DNA of 64,000 nucleotides from Phenylobacterium zucineum HLK1 (GTDB taxonomy: Bacteria > Pseudomonadota > Alphaproteobacteria > Caulobacterales > Caulobacteraceae). The notes under the pieces were generated by a model. That model saw nothing but the letters and a program-made list of their open reading frames with translations, had not been told where the DNA came from and made no database searches. The stretch lies in NCBI RefSeq assembly GCF_000017265.1, contig NC_011144.1, positions 3,016,001 to 3,080,000 on the forward strand, given 5' to 3'. Numbering within the stretch: the stretch's first letter is position 1; the number at the start of each line of letters is the position of its first letter. Below, piece by piece: positions 1-7,438 of this stretch. The translations under genes and the position numbers were made by a program.

Positions 1-1
1 C

Positions 2-1579
2 TGGTGGAGCCCGGACGAGGCGCGCATCGCCGTCGCCCACGTCGACCAGACGGGCGTCGACATCGTGGAGCGGCCCGAGGTGGGCGCGACGGGCGCCAAG
101 GTCGTGGCCCAACGCTATCCGCGGGTCGGCCGGCCGAACGCGGTCGTCACGCTCTATGTCCAGGACGTCGCCACCGGCGCGCGCACGAAGGTCGACCTGG
201 GCGACGATCCGGACATCTACCTCGCCCGCGTGGACTGGTCGAAGGACGGGCGCACGCTCTACGTCCAGCGCCAGAGCCGCGACCAGCGCCGGTTGGACCT
301 GATCGCCGTCGACCCCGCCACCGGCAAGGGCCGCGTGATCCTTTCCGAGACCAGCCCGCACTGGGTCGACATCACCGACGACTTCAAGCCGCTGTCCGAC
401 GGGACCTTCCTGTGGTCATCCGAGAAATCGGGCTTCCGCCATCTCTACCTGCACCGCGCCGACGGCCGGTTGATCCGGCAGGTGACGAAGGGCGCCTGGC
501 CCGTGGCCGAGCTCCGGGGGGTGGACGAGGCCCGCGGCGTGGCGATCTTCACCGCCAACCGGGACCTGCCCATCGAGCGCCGCCTGTATGAGGTCTCGTA
601 CCGCGCGCCCGCCGAGCCCCGGGCGCTGACGCCCGCCGGCGGCTGGTGGAGTGCCGAGGTGGCCCGGGCCGGCGGCGCCTTCGTCGGCACGTTCGAAGCC
701 CCGCAGACCCCGCCCCAGACCGCGCTCTACCGCGCCGACGGGACTCGCGTGCGCTGGATCGAGGAGAACCGTCTGGCCGAGGGCCACCCTTTCCACCCCT
801 ACGCAGCGCGGCTGCGCACGCCCGAGTACGGGACCATCAAGGCCGCCGACGGCAGCCCCCTGTGGTGGTCGCTGCGCACGCCGCCGGGATTCGACCCGGC
901 GAAGAAGCATCCCGTGATCGTGCAGGTCTACGGCGGCCCCGGCAGCGCGCGGGTCACTCGCGGCTGGCAGAACCCCGAGGACCAGATCCTGCTGGACGCC
1001 GGCTACATCCTCTTCAAGCTGGACAACCGCGGCACGCCCAACCGGTCCACGGCCTTCAAGACCGCCATCGACCGCAAGCTCGGCCAGCTCGAGGTCGACG
1101 ACCAGATCGCGGGGGCGCAGTTCCTGAAGACCCTGCCCTATGTCGATCCCGAGCGGATCGGCGTCACCGGCTGGTCCTACGGCGGCTACATGACCCTGCT
1201 GCTGCTCACCGCGCCGGACAGCCCGTTCAAGGCCGGCGTCGCGGGCGCCCCGGTCACCGACTGGACGCTCTACGACACCCACTACACAGAACGGTTCATG
1301 GGCACGCCCAAGGACAACCCCGAGGGCTACGAGAGGTCCGAGGTCGTCCGGCGGCTGGACCGCCTGCCGGCCGGCTCGCTGCTGCTGATCCACGGCATGG
1401 CCGACGACAACGTGACCTTCGACCACGCCACGCGGGTGATGTTCGACCTGCAGGCCCGGGGCGTCCCCTTCGAGACCATGGTCTATCCCGGCCTGCGCCA
1501 TCGCGGCGGCTGGACGCCCATGAACCGCCTGCACCGGGCCATGCAGACCCTGGAGTTCTTCGACCGCAAGCTCCGGTAG
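2..1579 (+). CDS. S9 family peptidase (dipeptidyl peptidase IV-like), 5' end outside window
   Basis: A serine peptidase that removes N-terminal dipeptides or acts on small peptides, probably exported. The reading frame is open from base 2 and begins in the beta-propeller segment with WWSPD, typical of DPP-IV N-terminal domains, so the start and any signal peptide lie upstream of the window. About 525 residues are visible. The C-terminal alpha/beta-hydrolase domain carries the nucleophile in GWSYGGYM (Ser codon 1175-1177), the acid in GMADDNV and the histidine in GLRHRGG. The internal GTG at 65 is not the real start because coding clearly continues upstream. The next gene is convergent, ten bases away. 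Confidence 0.93.
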   Translation, partial: WWSPDEARIAVAHVDQTGVDIVERPEVGATGAKVVAQRYPRVGRPNAVVTLYVQDVATGARTKVDLGDDPDIYLARVDWSKDGRTLYVQRQSRDQRRLDLIAVDPATGKGRVILSETSPHWVDITDDFKPLSDGTFLWSSEKSGFRHLYLHRADGRLIRQVTKGAWPVAELRGVDEARGVAIFTANRDLPIERRLYEVSYRAPAEPRALTPAGGWWSAEVARAGGAFVGTFEAPQTPPQTALYRADGTRVRWIEENRLAEGHPFHPYAARLRTPEYGTIKAADGSPLWWSLRTPPGFDPAKKHPVIVQVYGGPGSARVTRGWQNPEDQILLDAGYILFKLDNRGTPNRSTAFKTAIDRKLGQLEVDDQIAGAQFLKTLPYVDPERIGVTGWSYGGYMTLLLLTAPDSPFKAGVAGAPVTDWTLYDTHYTERFMGTPKDNPEGYERSEVVRRLDRLPAGSLLLIHGMADDNVTFDHATRVMFDLQARGVPFETMVYPGLRHRGGWTPMNRLHRAMQTLEFFDRKLR

Positions 1580-1589
1580 GCCTTCTCCC

Positions 1590-2369
1590 CTACTTCGGCT
1601 TGCGGAACTTCATCGCGAACTGGTCGGTGCGGCCGCGGATCGAGGGATCGAACACCGAGGCCGTCAGCGGATCCTCGGGGTTGCGCAGGAGCTGGGTCTC
1701 GCCCTCGAACTTGAAGCCCGCCGCCTCGACCTCCTGGCGCACGATGGCGGGATCGATCCGGTGGACCTTCATCGCCGGCTCGAGGCCCGAGCCGGCGGTC
1801 GCGGCGTGGTCGACAATCACGTAGAGGCCGCCGGGCTTCAGCGACTTATAGATCTCGGCGTTCACCTGGCCGGCCCATTCCTTGGGGAACGGGGTCAGGT
1901 GCAGGTCGTGGTAGTTCTGGACAGTGAACACCAGGTCCAGCCCGTCGGGCAGGTCCAGCGCGCCCAGGCTCTCGCGGCTGGCGGTGACGTTCTTGTAGTC
2001 GCCCACCACCTTGGTCTGGTTCTCGCCGTAGCTCGCCTGGAACTTGATGAACTCGTCCGGCTGGTAGGCGTAGACGTGGCCCTTCGGCCCAACCGCCGCC
2101 GAGAGGATACGGGTGAAGTAGCCGCCGCCCATGATGAAGTCGGCCACCTTCTGTCCGGGCTTCACCTCGGCGAAGGCCAGCAGCTCGGCGGGCTTGCGCA
2201 CCGCGTCGCGGCTGACGTCGGCCGCCGGGCGGACCGGGTCGGCCAGGGCGGCGGTCAGGTGCGCGGGCGCGGGCCCGGACGCGGGCGCGGACGCGGATTG
2301 GGCCAGGGCCGCGCCGGCGGCGCCGACCAGCAGGGCGGACAATGCGGAAAGCAGGATCTTGCGGGCCAT
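1590..2369 (-). CDS. Exported class I SAM-dependent methyltransferase-like protein
   Basis: A 259-residue protein of the predicted-methyltransferase group typified by COG4798. Residues 1 to about 24 form a clear signal peptide ending ALAQ, so it should act in the periplasm, which is odd for a SAM enzyme since SAM is cytosolic. The region [15 protein letters not shown] followed by a Y-x-Y-Q segment resembles motif I of Rossmann methyltransferases, but the glycine loop is degenerate. A GGGAGG ribosome binding site lies 6 bases before the ATG. It shares a divergent intergenic region with the RcnB-like gene. The substrate is unknown. Confidence 0.8.
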   Translation of the reverse strand: MARKILLSALSALLVGAAGAALAQSASAPASGPAPAHLTAALADPVRPAADVSRDAVRKPAELLAFAEVKPGQKVADFIMGGGYFTRILSAAVGPKGHVYAYQPDEFIKFQASYGENQTKVVGDYKNVTASRESLGALDLPDGLDLVFTVQNYHDLHLTPFPKEWAGQVNAEIYKSLKPGGLYVIVDHAATAGSGLEPAMKVHRIDPAIVRQEVEAAGFKFEGETQLLRNPEDPLTASVFDPSIRGRTDQFAMKFRKPK

Positions 2370-2523
2370 GCGGCGCCTCCCTCGGGGATTTGGCGCGACC
2401 GTAACACCGGTTTCCGCGGCTCAGGAAGCTGAACCGGACCTGACCGGCGAGGTTCAAGGCGGGTTCAGCCGGAGGGCGCGAGGGTGCGGGCGACCAGGGC
2501 CAGAACCCGAAAGGACGCACCCG

Positions 2524-3069
2524 ATGAAGAAGTCTCTCCTAGTCGCCGTGGCGGTGCTGACCGCCGCCGGGCCGATCGCGACCTCCGCGGCCATGGCCCA
2601 GCCCCGCGACCGCGAGGTCCGGGAAAGCCGGCGCGAGCTGCGCGAGGAACGCCGCGAGCTGCGCGACGAACGCCACGATGCCCGCCGCGACGGCGTGGTC
2701 ACGCCTCGCGAGCGCCGCGCCATCGAGCGCGACCGCCAGGACGTGCGCGAGGCCCGCCGCGAGCTGCGCTTCGACCGGCGCCGCGCCGAGACCTGGCGCG
2801 ATCGGGCCGAATGGCGCGCCTATCGCGGCGACCGCCAGGGGTACTGGTACGCGCCCGGCTACGGCTACCGGCCCTACATGCGCAGCTACGCCTGGCGGCG
2901 CGGCGCCTACGTGCCGCGGGCCTACCGCAGCTACTATGTGCAGGACCCCTACTACTACGGCCTGCGCGCCCCGCCCCGCGGCCACCGCTGGGTCTACGCC
3001 GACGGCAACTTCGTGCTGATGGCGCTCGCCACCGGGCTGATCGCCGAGGTGGTGTCCAACGGCTGGTGA
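2524..3069 (+). CDS. RcnB-family periplasmic protein, arginine rich
   Basis: A 181-residue exported protein. Residues 1-26 are a signal peptide ending AMAQ. It is followed by a very Arg/Glu-rich helical stretch built from repeated [12 protein letters not shown] units (about residues 30-90), then a Tyr/Gly-rich part and a C-terminal domain with [13 protein letters not shown], the pattern of the RcnB family. RcnB in Escherichia coli tunes nickel/cobalt efflux, but most alphaproteobacterial homologues are uncharacterised and no RcnA is nearby. The chosen ATG has AAAGGA nine bases upstream. The open frame extends further 5' but lacks coding character there. Confidence 0.8.
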   Translation: MKKSLLVAVAVLTAAGPIATSAAMAQPRDREVRESRRELREERRELRDERHDARRDGVVTPRERRAIERDRQDVREARRELRFDRRRAETWRDRAEWRAYRGDRQGYWYAPGYGYRPYMRSYAWRRGAYVPRAYRSYYVQDPYYYGLRAPPRGHRWVYADGNFVLMALATGLIAEVVSNGW

Positions 3070-3075
3070 GGCGTG

Positions 3076-3103
3076 AGGAGCCCCCGGGAGACCGGGGGCT
3101 CCT
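3076..3103. terminator. Perfect hairpin between convergent genes
   Basis: A 12-bp perfect stem (3076-3087 with 3092-3103) closed by a GAGA tetraloop sits between the stop of the RcnB-like gene and the stop of the GST gene. On the plus strand it is followed by TCGTTCT. Position and symmetry suggest a bidirectional intrinsic terminator, although the U tract is poor. Confidence 0.75.
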
Positions 3104-3108
3104 TCGTT

Positions 3109-3768
3109 CTAGGCCGCCTCGAACTCGGCGGCGTGTTCGCGGAAGGGCTTCATCTGCGCGTCCAGGGCGCGCTGGAACGCCGGCCGCGCCTCGCAGCGGG
3201 CGAGGTAGGGGCCCAGCACCGGATGGGCGGTGACGAGGTCGGTCTCCCGCAGGTTCCTGAGCACGGTCGCCAGCATCAGGTCGCCGGCGGTGAAACGTCC
3301 CTCCAGATAATCGCGCCCGCCGAGCCGCCCCGCCAGAGCGTCAAGCCGCCGCTCGATCTGGGCCACCACCTGCGGCCGCCGCTCGACCGCCCAGGCCTCG
3401 CCGGCGTGGAAGAGGTCGATATCCGACAGCGGACCGATGTAGCTGTCGAGGCTGTCCAGCGAGGCGACCACCCACTGCAGGGTCTTCGCCCGCCCCTCGG
3501 CGTCCCGGGGCATCAGCGCCTCCGAGCGTTCGGCGATGTACAGCACGATGGCGCCGCTCTCGAACATCACCCGCCCGTCCTCCTCGATGGCGGGCACCTG
3601 TCCCCAGGGCTGGATGGCCCGGTACTCGGGCTTGTCCTGGTCGCCCAGGCCCAGCAGCTTCTCGCGATAGGGGATCCCCGCTTCTTCAAGGGCCCAGCGC
3701 ACCCGCAGGTCGCGCACCAGCCCCTGGGCGAACGCCGGGACCCACTTGAAGGCGTAGAGCGTGATCAT
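3109..3768 (-). CDS. Glutathione S-transferase family protein
   Basis: A 219-residue cytosolic protein with an N-terminal thioredoxin-fold domain (residues 1-80) containing the cis-proline segment GQVPAI and the glutathione-binding ESGAIVLYIAE stretch, then an all-helical C-terminal domain with FTAGDLMLA. The family conjugates glutathione to electrophiles or acts as a peroxidase; the substrate cannot be told. Its ATG overlaps the stop codon of the SRPBCC gene by four bases (ATGA), so it is the last gene of an ArsR-SRPBCC-GST operon. Confidence 0.9.
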   Translation of the reverse strand: MITLYAFKWVPAFAQGLVRDLRVRWALEEAGIPYREKLLGLGDQDKPEYRAIQPWGQVPAIEEDGRVMFESGAIVLYIAERSEALMPRDAEGRAKTLQWVVASLDSLDSYIGPLSDIDLFHAGEAWAVERRPQVVAQIERRLDALAGRLGGRDYLEGRFTAGDLMLATVLRNLRETDLVTAHPVLGPYLARCEARPAFQRALDAQMKPFREHAAEFEAA

Positions 3769-4298
3769 GAGGCGTCTCCTGCTTGAGTCTGGTCGGCGAT
3801 CTTGGCTTCGACATAGGCCTGTTGCCGGTCCAGCAGTCCGCTCCAGCCGGCGATGTGGCTGTCGCGCCGCTCGACGTCGGTGAACGGGGTCTGGTGGAAG
3901 GTCTGGATCGTGCCGCCGTGCGCCTCGGCGAAGGTCACGGTCACCGTCGTCTCGACGCCCTTGGCCGGCCCCTCGTCCCAGACGAAGGTGAAGACGATGC
4001 GCCTGTCGCGGTCGATCTGGCGATAGACGCCCTCGTGCCAGTTCTCGCCGTACTGGTCGGACACGAAGCCCGCCCGCCACCGGCCGCCTTCGCGGAACTC
4101 GTGGCTGAAGTGGATGCAGCGGCAGCCCCGCGGCGCCCACCAGTTGGCGCGGTGGACGGCGTCCTCCCACATGCGGAACACCAGCGGCAGCGGCGCATCG
4201 AAGTGCCGGACGATCAGCAGCTCGTCGTCCCGCAGCGGCATGCCGGGATCGGGGCCGGGATCGAGGCGCCGCACGCCCAGCTCAGCTCTTGCGTCCAT
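3765..4298 (-). CDS. SRPBCC/AHSA1-like domain protein
   Basis: A 177-residue soluble protein. After a short variable N-terminus it shows the START-like fold of the AHSA1 group: a strand with RHFDAPLPLVFRMWED, an NWWAPRG segment, then REGGRWRAGF and the closing helix AGWSGLLDRQQAYVE. These proteins have a hydrophobic ligand cavity; ligand and reaction are unknown. The pairing of an ArsR regulator with an AHSA1 protein is frequent in bacteria. The start overlaps the end of the regulator gene by 17 bases and the stop overlaps the GST start, so all three should be translated together. Confidence 0.85.
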   Translation of the reverse strand: MDARAELGVRRLDPGPDPGMPLRDDELLIVRHFDAPLPLVFRMWEDAVHRANWWAPRGCRCIHFSHEFREGGRWRAGFVSDQYGENWHEGVYRQIDRDRRIVFTFVWDEGPAKGVETTVTVTFAEAHGGTIQTFHQTPFTDVERRDSHIAGWSGLLDRQQAYVEAKIADQTQAGDAS

Positions 4299-4632
4299 CG
4301 GGGTTCCCTTTCGTGAGGGTCGCCAGGTAGGCGTCCATCTTGTCGAAGCTGCCCTCCCAGAACCGGCGGTAGTGGGCGAGCCAGCCGTCCAGGTCCTTCA
4401 GCGGTCCGGCCTCCAGCCGCGCCGGGCGCCACTGGGCCTCGCGCCCCCGGCTGATCAGCCCCGCCTGTTCCAGCACCTTCAGGTGGCGCGACACCGCCGG
4501 CAGGCTGATGTCGAACGGCTCGGCCAGCTCGTTCACCGTCGCCTCGCCCTGCGCCAGACGCGCCAGGATCGCCCGTCGCGTCGGATCGGCCAGCGCCTGG
4601 AGGGTGATGCTCAGGGGGTCCGCGACCTGCAT
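4282..4632 (-). CDS. ArsR-family winged-helix regulator
   Basis: A 116-residue DNA-binding protein. It has the ArsR/SmtB winged helix: LADPTRRAILARLAQ (residues 15-29), the recognition helix SLPAVSRHLKVLEQAGLI (about 44-61), and the wing REAQWRPARL. It ends in a helix with HYRRFWEGSFDKMDAYL, the layout of the non-metal ArsR subgroup found with AHSA1-type partners. It heads the operon and most likely represses it, since the repeat-rich operator abuts its start codon. No obvious metal-binding cysteines are present. Confidence 0.9.
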   Translation of the reverse strand: MQVADPLSITLQALADPTRRAILARLAQGEATVNELAEPFDISLPAVSRHLKVLEQAGLISRGREAQWRPARLEAGPLKDLDGWLAHYRRFWEGSFDKMDAYLATLTKGNPDGRKS

Positions 4633-4666
4633 TTAACACCGTCGTTAATTAGCGTAGTCGTTAAAT
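4631..4666 (-). promoter_or_regulatory. Likely operator of the ArsR-SRPBCC-GST operon
   Basis: A small AT-rich island in very GC-rich DNA, touching the ATG of the regulator. It holds a 7-bp inverted repeat (4631-4637 ATTTAAC and 4660-4666 GTTAAAT) and an 8-bp direct repeat GTCGTTAA at 4641 and 4657, 16 bases apart. The symmetry, composition and position fit an autoregulatory ArsR site. Confidence 0.6.
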
Positions 4667-4740
4667 ACTGCCGGAGCGGCGGAGTCAACTCTCGTCGCAC
4701 GCCGTTCTTCTGCTATAGCCGGCGCGTGGGGGCGGATCCG

Positions 4741-5463
4741 ATGATGACCGGGACCGGCTGGTGGGCGCGGGGCGCGGCTGTCGCCCTGGCCGTGGGCGCG
4801 GCGCTCGCCTTCCTGGGCCCCTTCGGCACCTTCACCGACCTGGCGCCGGCGGAACGCTGGGCCTATTGGCTCGTGCTCACGGTGCTGATGTGGGCGCAGA
4901 CCGCCACCGCCTTCCAGGCGCTGCGGCTCTCGCGGGCCGTCCGCCGCTGGCCGCTTCTTCTCCAGGCGGCGACGGCTTCGGCGCTGGGCGCGGTCCCGAC
5001 CACCTTCGAGGTCGCCTACGCCGAGGGCCTGCTGAGGGTCGGCGGCGTGCTGACGCCCCGTTCCCTGGCCGAGACCTACGGCTATGTCGCCGTGGTGGCG
5101 TTGGGGCTGTTCGTTCCGCTCGTCGTCGTCCGCGGCCCGCGCCCATCGCCGCCCGCCGAACCTCCCGTCCTGCCGCCGGAGCTGCGGCGCCCCGTCCTCG
5201 CCCTGTCCGCCGAGGACCACTACCTGCGCGTCCACGGGCCCGCCGGCGACACGCTGATCCATCACCGCTTCTCGGACGCGGTCCGCGCACTGGGAGATTC
5301 GGGCGTCCAGGTGCACCGCTCGTGGTGGGTCGCAAGGGACGCCGTGCGCCGGGTGGAGCGCATCGGGGAGCGCACGGTGCTGGTGCTCGACCGCGGCCTG
5401 CGCGTTCCGGTCAGCCGCACCTACGCCCTCGCCGCCCGGCAGACCGGCCTGCTCGGCGACTGA
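4741..5463 (+). CDS. Membrane-anchored LytTR DNA-binding regulator
   Basis: A 240-residue protein with about four hydrophobic helices in residues 10-135 followed by a LytTR DNA-binding domain (about 150-240). The domain shows LALSAEDHYLRVHG, then HHRFSDAVRAL, VHRSWWVAR and the RGLRVPVSRTY tail, all family hallmarks. Such proteins are transcription factors that may sense a membrane or extracellular signal; the target is unknown. A GTG at 4726 is an alternative start five codons upstream. It lies divergent from the ArsR operon. Confidence 0.85.
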   Translation: MMTGTGWWARGAAVALAVGAALAFLGPFGTFTDLAPAERWAYWLVLTVLMWAQTATAFQALRLSRAVRRWPLLLQAATASALGAVPTTFEVAYAEGLLRVGGVLTPRSLAETYGYVAVVALGLFVPLVVVRGPRPSPPAEPPVLPPELRRPVLALSAEDHYLRVHGPAGDTLIHHRFSDAVRALGDSGVQVHRSWWVARDAVRRVERIGERTVLVLDRGLRVPVSRTYALAARQTGLLGD

Positions 5464-5570
5464 CGCCGGCGAAACGCGGCCGCCGCTCGCGAAATCCGGA
5501 TTGGCGTCCGACCGCGCCGTCCGGCATCCGCCCGCCGCCGGCGCCTCGTCCGGTCCGGAAGATCCGATCC

Positions 5571-6041
5571 ATGAAACCCCTGCCCGTCCTCGCGGCGCTC
5601 GCCGCTGTTGCCCTCACCGCCCAGGCCCACGCCGCGCCCCCCTCCCACGCCGACGCCGTGGCGCTCCGCCTGCTGAGCGTCGACGCCGATCGGGCCTGGA
5701 ACGCTGCCGACGCAGACGCCATGGCGGCGCACTACGCCCCTGACGCCAGCCTGCTGGTGGGCGCCGCGGGAGGGCGGACCAGCCGTGGACGGGACGAGAT
5801 CCGCGCCTACTTCGCCCGGGCCTTCGGAACGCGGGCGGGCGTGATGCGCCATGTGAGCGAATTGAAGGGAATGGAGGCCCTTTCGCCGGACCTGGTCCTG
5901 AACGACCTCGAGGTGCGCGTCGAGGAGCGGCAGGCCGACGGGACCTGGAAGCTGGTCCGCCGCTTCGACAACCTCTCGCTCGCGGTGCGCGCGGAGGGCG
6001 GCTGGAAGCTGAGGGCGGTGCGCGCCTATCCCGCGGACTGA
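5571..6041 (+). CDS. Exported SnoaL/DUF4440-like (NTF2 fold) protein
   Basis: A 156-residue protein with a signal peptide (residues 1-22, ending AHAA) and an NTF2-like domain of the DUF4440/SnoaL type: DRAWNAADADAMAAHYAPDA near the start, RGRDEIRAYFARAF in the middle, and a final strand GGWKLRAVRAYP. The fold is used for small-molecule binding or isomerase-like reactions; no catalytic function can be assigned. It follows the LytTR gene by about 108 bases on the same strand. Confidence 0.82.
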   Translation: MKPLPVLAALAAVALTAQAHAAPPSHADAVALRLLSVDADRAWNAADADAMAAHYAPDASLLVGAAGGRTSRGRDEIRAYFARAFGTRAGVMRHVSELKGMEALSPDLVLNDLEVRVEERQADGTWKLVRRFDNLSLAVRAEGGWKLRAVRAYPAD

Positions 6042-6067
6042 ACCACCCAGGCCAAGGAGACCCTGCC

Positions 6068-6280
6068 TCAGAAGACGGTGGCGGAGACCCCGGCCAGGAG
6101 GCCGTTGATGTGCCGGGCCAGCGCCTCGGCCTCCTCGACGGTGGCGCCTTCGCGCAGGTCGAGGGTGAAGAGCGAATTGCTGTACGAGGAGACGGCGCCG
6201 GTGGCCGGCTCGAAGGCCAGGAACGGCGCGCCGCCAGGCGTGAGCTGCACGGTGCAGCGGTGCGGCTGGTCGGGCGTCAT
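6068..6280 (-). CDS. Small conserved-looking protein, unknown function
   Basis: A 70-residue protein that I do not recognise. It starts MTPDQPHRCTVQL, has an alternating strand region around FLAFEPATGAVSSYS, and a helix EEAEALARHINGLL, suggesting a compact alpha/beta fold without a signal peptide. The ATG overlaps the stop of the upstream small gene by four bases, arguing that both are real and translationally coupled. The frame can be extended upstream, but the overlap makes this start the best choice. Confidence 0.6.
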   Translation of the reverse strand: MTPDQPHRCTVQLTPGGAPFLAFEPATGAVSSYSNSLFTLDLREGATVEEAEALARHINGLLAGVSATVF

Positions 6281-6462
6281 TGCAGCAGGGTCCGGTCGCC
6301 CTTCAGCCGGCGCCGGTTGAGGCGGTAGGCCAGGTCGTCGGCCTCGACCCACGACAGCCCGGCCTGGGCGCTGAAGCCCAGCATCACCGTCTGGCCGGTC
6401 CAGCGGTCGAACACCGTCCAGCCGCGGGCGTCGCGGCGGGTGTCGTATTGGATGGGCGCCAT
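6277..6462 (-). CDS. Small protein, unknown function
   Basis: A 61-residue soluble protein, first of a coupled pair with the gene at 6068-6280. It contains GWTVFDRWTGQTVMLGF followed by WVEADDLAYRLNRRRL, a strand-strand-helix pattern seen in many short alphaproteobacterial proteins annotated only as hypothetical. No catalytic motif is visible. It lies downstream of cspA on the same strand and may be read from that promoter or its own. Confidence 0.6.
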   Translation of the reverse strand: MAPIQYDTRRDARGWTVFDRWTGQTVMLGFSAQAGLSWVEADDLAYRLNRRRLKGDRTLLQ

Positions 6463-6492
6463 GGCGCGCCTGCTTTCGATCTGGAGAGCGGT

Positions 6493-6513
6493 ACGGCCCG
6501 CCGGGCGGGCCGT
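6493..6513. terminator. GC-rich hairpin downstream of cspA
   Basis: An inverted repeat with at least an 8-bp perfect stem (ACGGCCCG at 6493-6500 with CGGGCCGT at 6506-6513) lies 18 bases past the cspA stop. It probably ends the cspA transcript; there is no U tract. Confidence 0.5.
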
Positions 6514-6530
6514 CCGCGGTGGCTGCGGTC

Positions 6531-6740
6531 CTAGGCGGACTGCAGCTGCTCGGCCGACATCTTGCCGCTGCGCGAGTCCTTCTGGAGCTCGAAGCTCACC
6601 TTCTGACCCTCGGACAGGTTCGACATGCCGGCGCGTTCGACGGCCGAGATGTGCACGAACACGTCATTGCCGCCGTCGTCGGGCTGGATGAAACCGAAGC
6701 CCTTTTGGCCGTTGAACCACTTCACGGTGCCGATCGTCAT
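6531..6740 (-). CDS. cspA: Cold-shock domain protein CspA family
   Basis: A 69-residue single-stranded nucleic acid binding protein and RNA chaperone. The sequence [18 protein letters not shown] contains RNP1 (KGFGFI) and is followed by RNP2 (VFVHIS), covering one complete cold-shock domain. It has the usual single-domain length. The start has AAAGGGA upstream. An unusually AT-rich leader of about 200 bases, with a small perfect hairpin at 6892-6907, precedes it, as expected for a gene controlled through its 5' untranslated region. Confidence 0.95.
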   Translation of the reverse strand: MTIGTVKWFNGQKGFGFIQPDDGGNDVFVHISAVERAGMSNLSEGQKVSFELQKDSRSGKMSAEQLQSA

Positions 6741-6891
6741 GTTTCGTCCCTTTCGGACATGAGTCCTCACGCCCGGAATGGGCTGTGAGATCAAATTTTC
6801 GGAGAGGGTCGGAAGACGAATCCGGAGCCGAGAAATTACGACCGGCCGGGATGGCGCGCGAGCCAAAACGAGATTTGATTTAGCAATAATG

Positions 6892-6907
6892 GTCCTCATC
6901 AGGACCG
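6892..6907. promoter_or_regulatory. Inverted repeat in the cspA upstream region
   Basis: A perfect 6-bp inverted repeat with a 4-base spacer (GGTCCT-CATC-AGGACC) lies about 150 bases before the cspA start, inside an AT-rich region shared with the divergent small gene at 6966. It could be a protein-binding site or a leader hairpin; nothing in the sequence decides. Confidence 0.35.
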
Positions 6908-6965
6908 TCTGCAAGTTTTATTTTCCCAGAACTGACACAGGAGCCCCGCTGTGCTAAGGTGCAGC

Positions 6966-7175
6966 ATGCGAATGACATTGGACAGGGCGGTGCTCACAGT
7001 CGCCCGACGCGACGGCGTGTGGGCGGTCGAACTGGGGGGCGATCTGTTCGGCCACTCCCCGGACAAGGAAATCGCCAAGGCGGCGGCCAACCGGCGGGCG
7101 CGCGAGATCCAGGACGGCGGCGGCGCCTGTCAGGTGCGGGTCAGCGGCGAACACGGTTTCTGGACCGGCCAATGA
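6966..7175 (+). CDS. Small protein, unknown function
   Basis: A 69-residue soluble protein starting MRMTLDRAVLTVARRDGVW. It has a strand-turn-strand beginning, a helix KEIAKAAANRRAREIQD and a closing strand CQVRVSGEHGFW, a pattern similar to short DUF2188-like proteins, although I cannot confirm membership. It is divergent from cspA and its stop overlaps the start of the next gene by four bases. A GTG at 6951 is an alternative start. Confidence 0.6.
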   Translation: MRMTLDRAVLTVARRDGVWAVELGGDLFGHSPDKEIAKAAANRRAREIQDGGGACQVRVSGEHGFWTGQ

Positions 7176-7435
7176 AAGCTCCCGCAAGACCTATGCCGCG
7201 CCGCGGCTCCCCGGCCGCTGACTTCCGCCGGCAGATCGAGGCCGCCGAGGCCGAGGGCGTATCGCGCGGATCCATGACGCTGCGCCTGACGCTCAGCGAC
7301 GTCAGCCATCTGAAGCGCGACCGCGCGCTGGCCGTCTCGGACATCAGCTTCTCGGACGGCGAGATGCGCTTCCTGGACGTGAAGGTCGAGCAGGGCGGCG
7401 TCGCCGAGAGCACCCTCGACCGCGGCGGGTCCTGA
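7172..7435 (+). CDS. Small basic protein, unknown function
   Basis: An 87-residue protein with a basic, proline-containing N-terminus (MKAPARPMPRRGSPAADFRR), then a likely folded region MTLRLTLSDVSHLKRDRALAVSD. Translation is coupled to the preceding small gene by an ATGA overlap. Its stop lies only three bases from the stop of the convergent antiporter gene. No motif suggests a function. Confidence 0.55.
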   Translation: MKAPARPMPRRGSPAADFRRQIEAAEAEGVSRGSMTLRLTLSDVSHLKRDRALAVSDISFSDGEMRFLDVKVEQGGVAESTLDRGGS

Positions 7436-7438
7436 CGT

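Noticed and set aside
4633..4664. TTAA pairs that could suggest a CtrA box
   Set aside because: The spacings are 8 and 12 bases instead of the 7 of TTAA-N7-TTAA; the site is better read as an ArsR operator.
6741..6914. N-terminal extension of CspA encoded upstream of the usual ATG
   Set aside because: The extension is in the AT-rich leader, has no domain, and the 69-residue form has the standard start and ribosome binding site.
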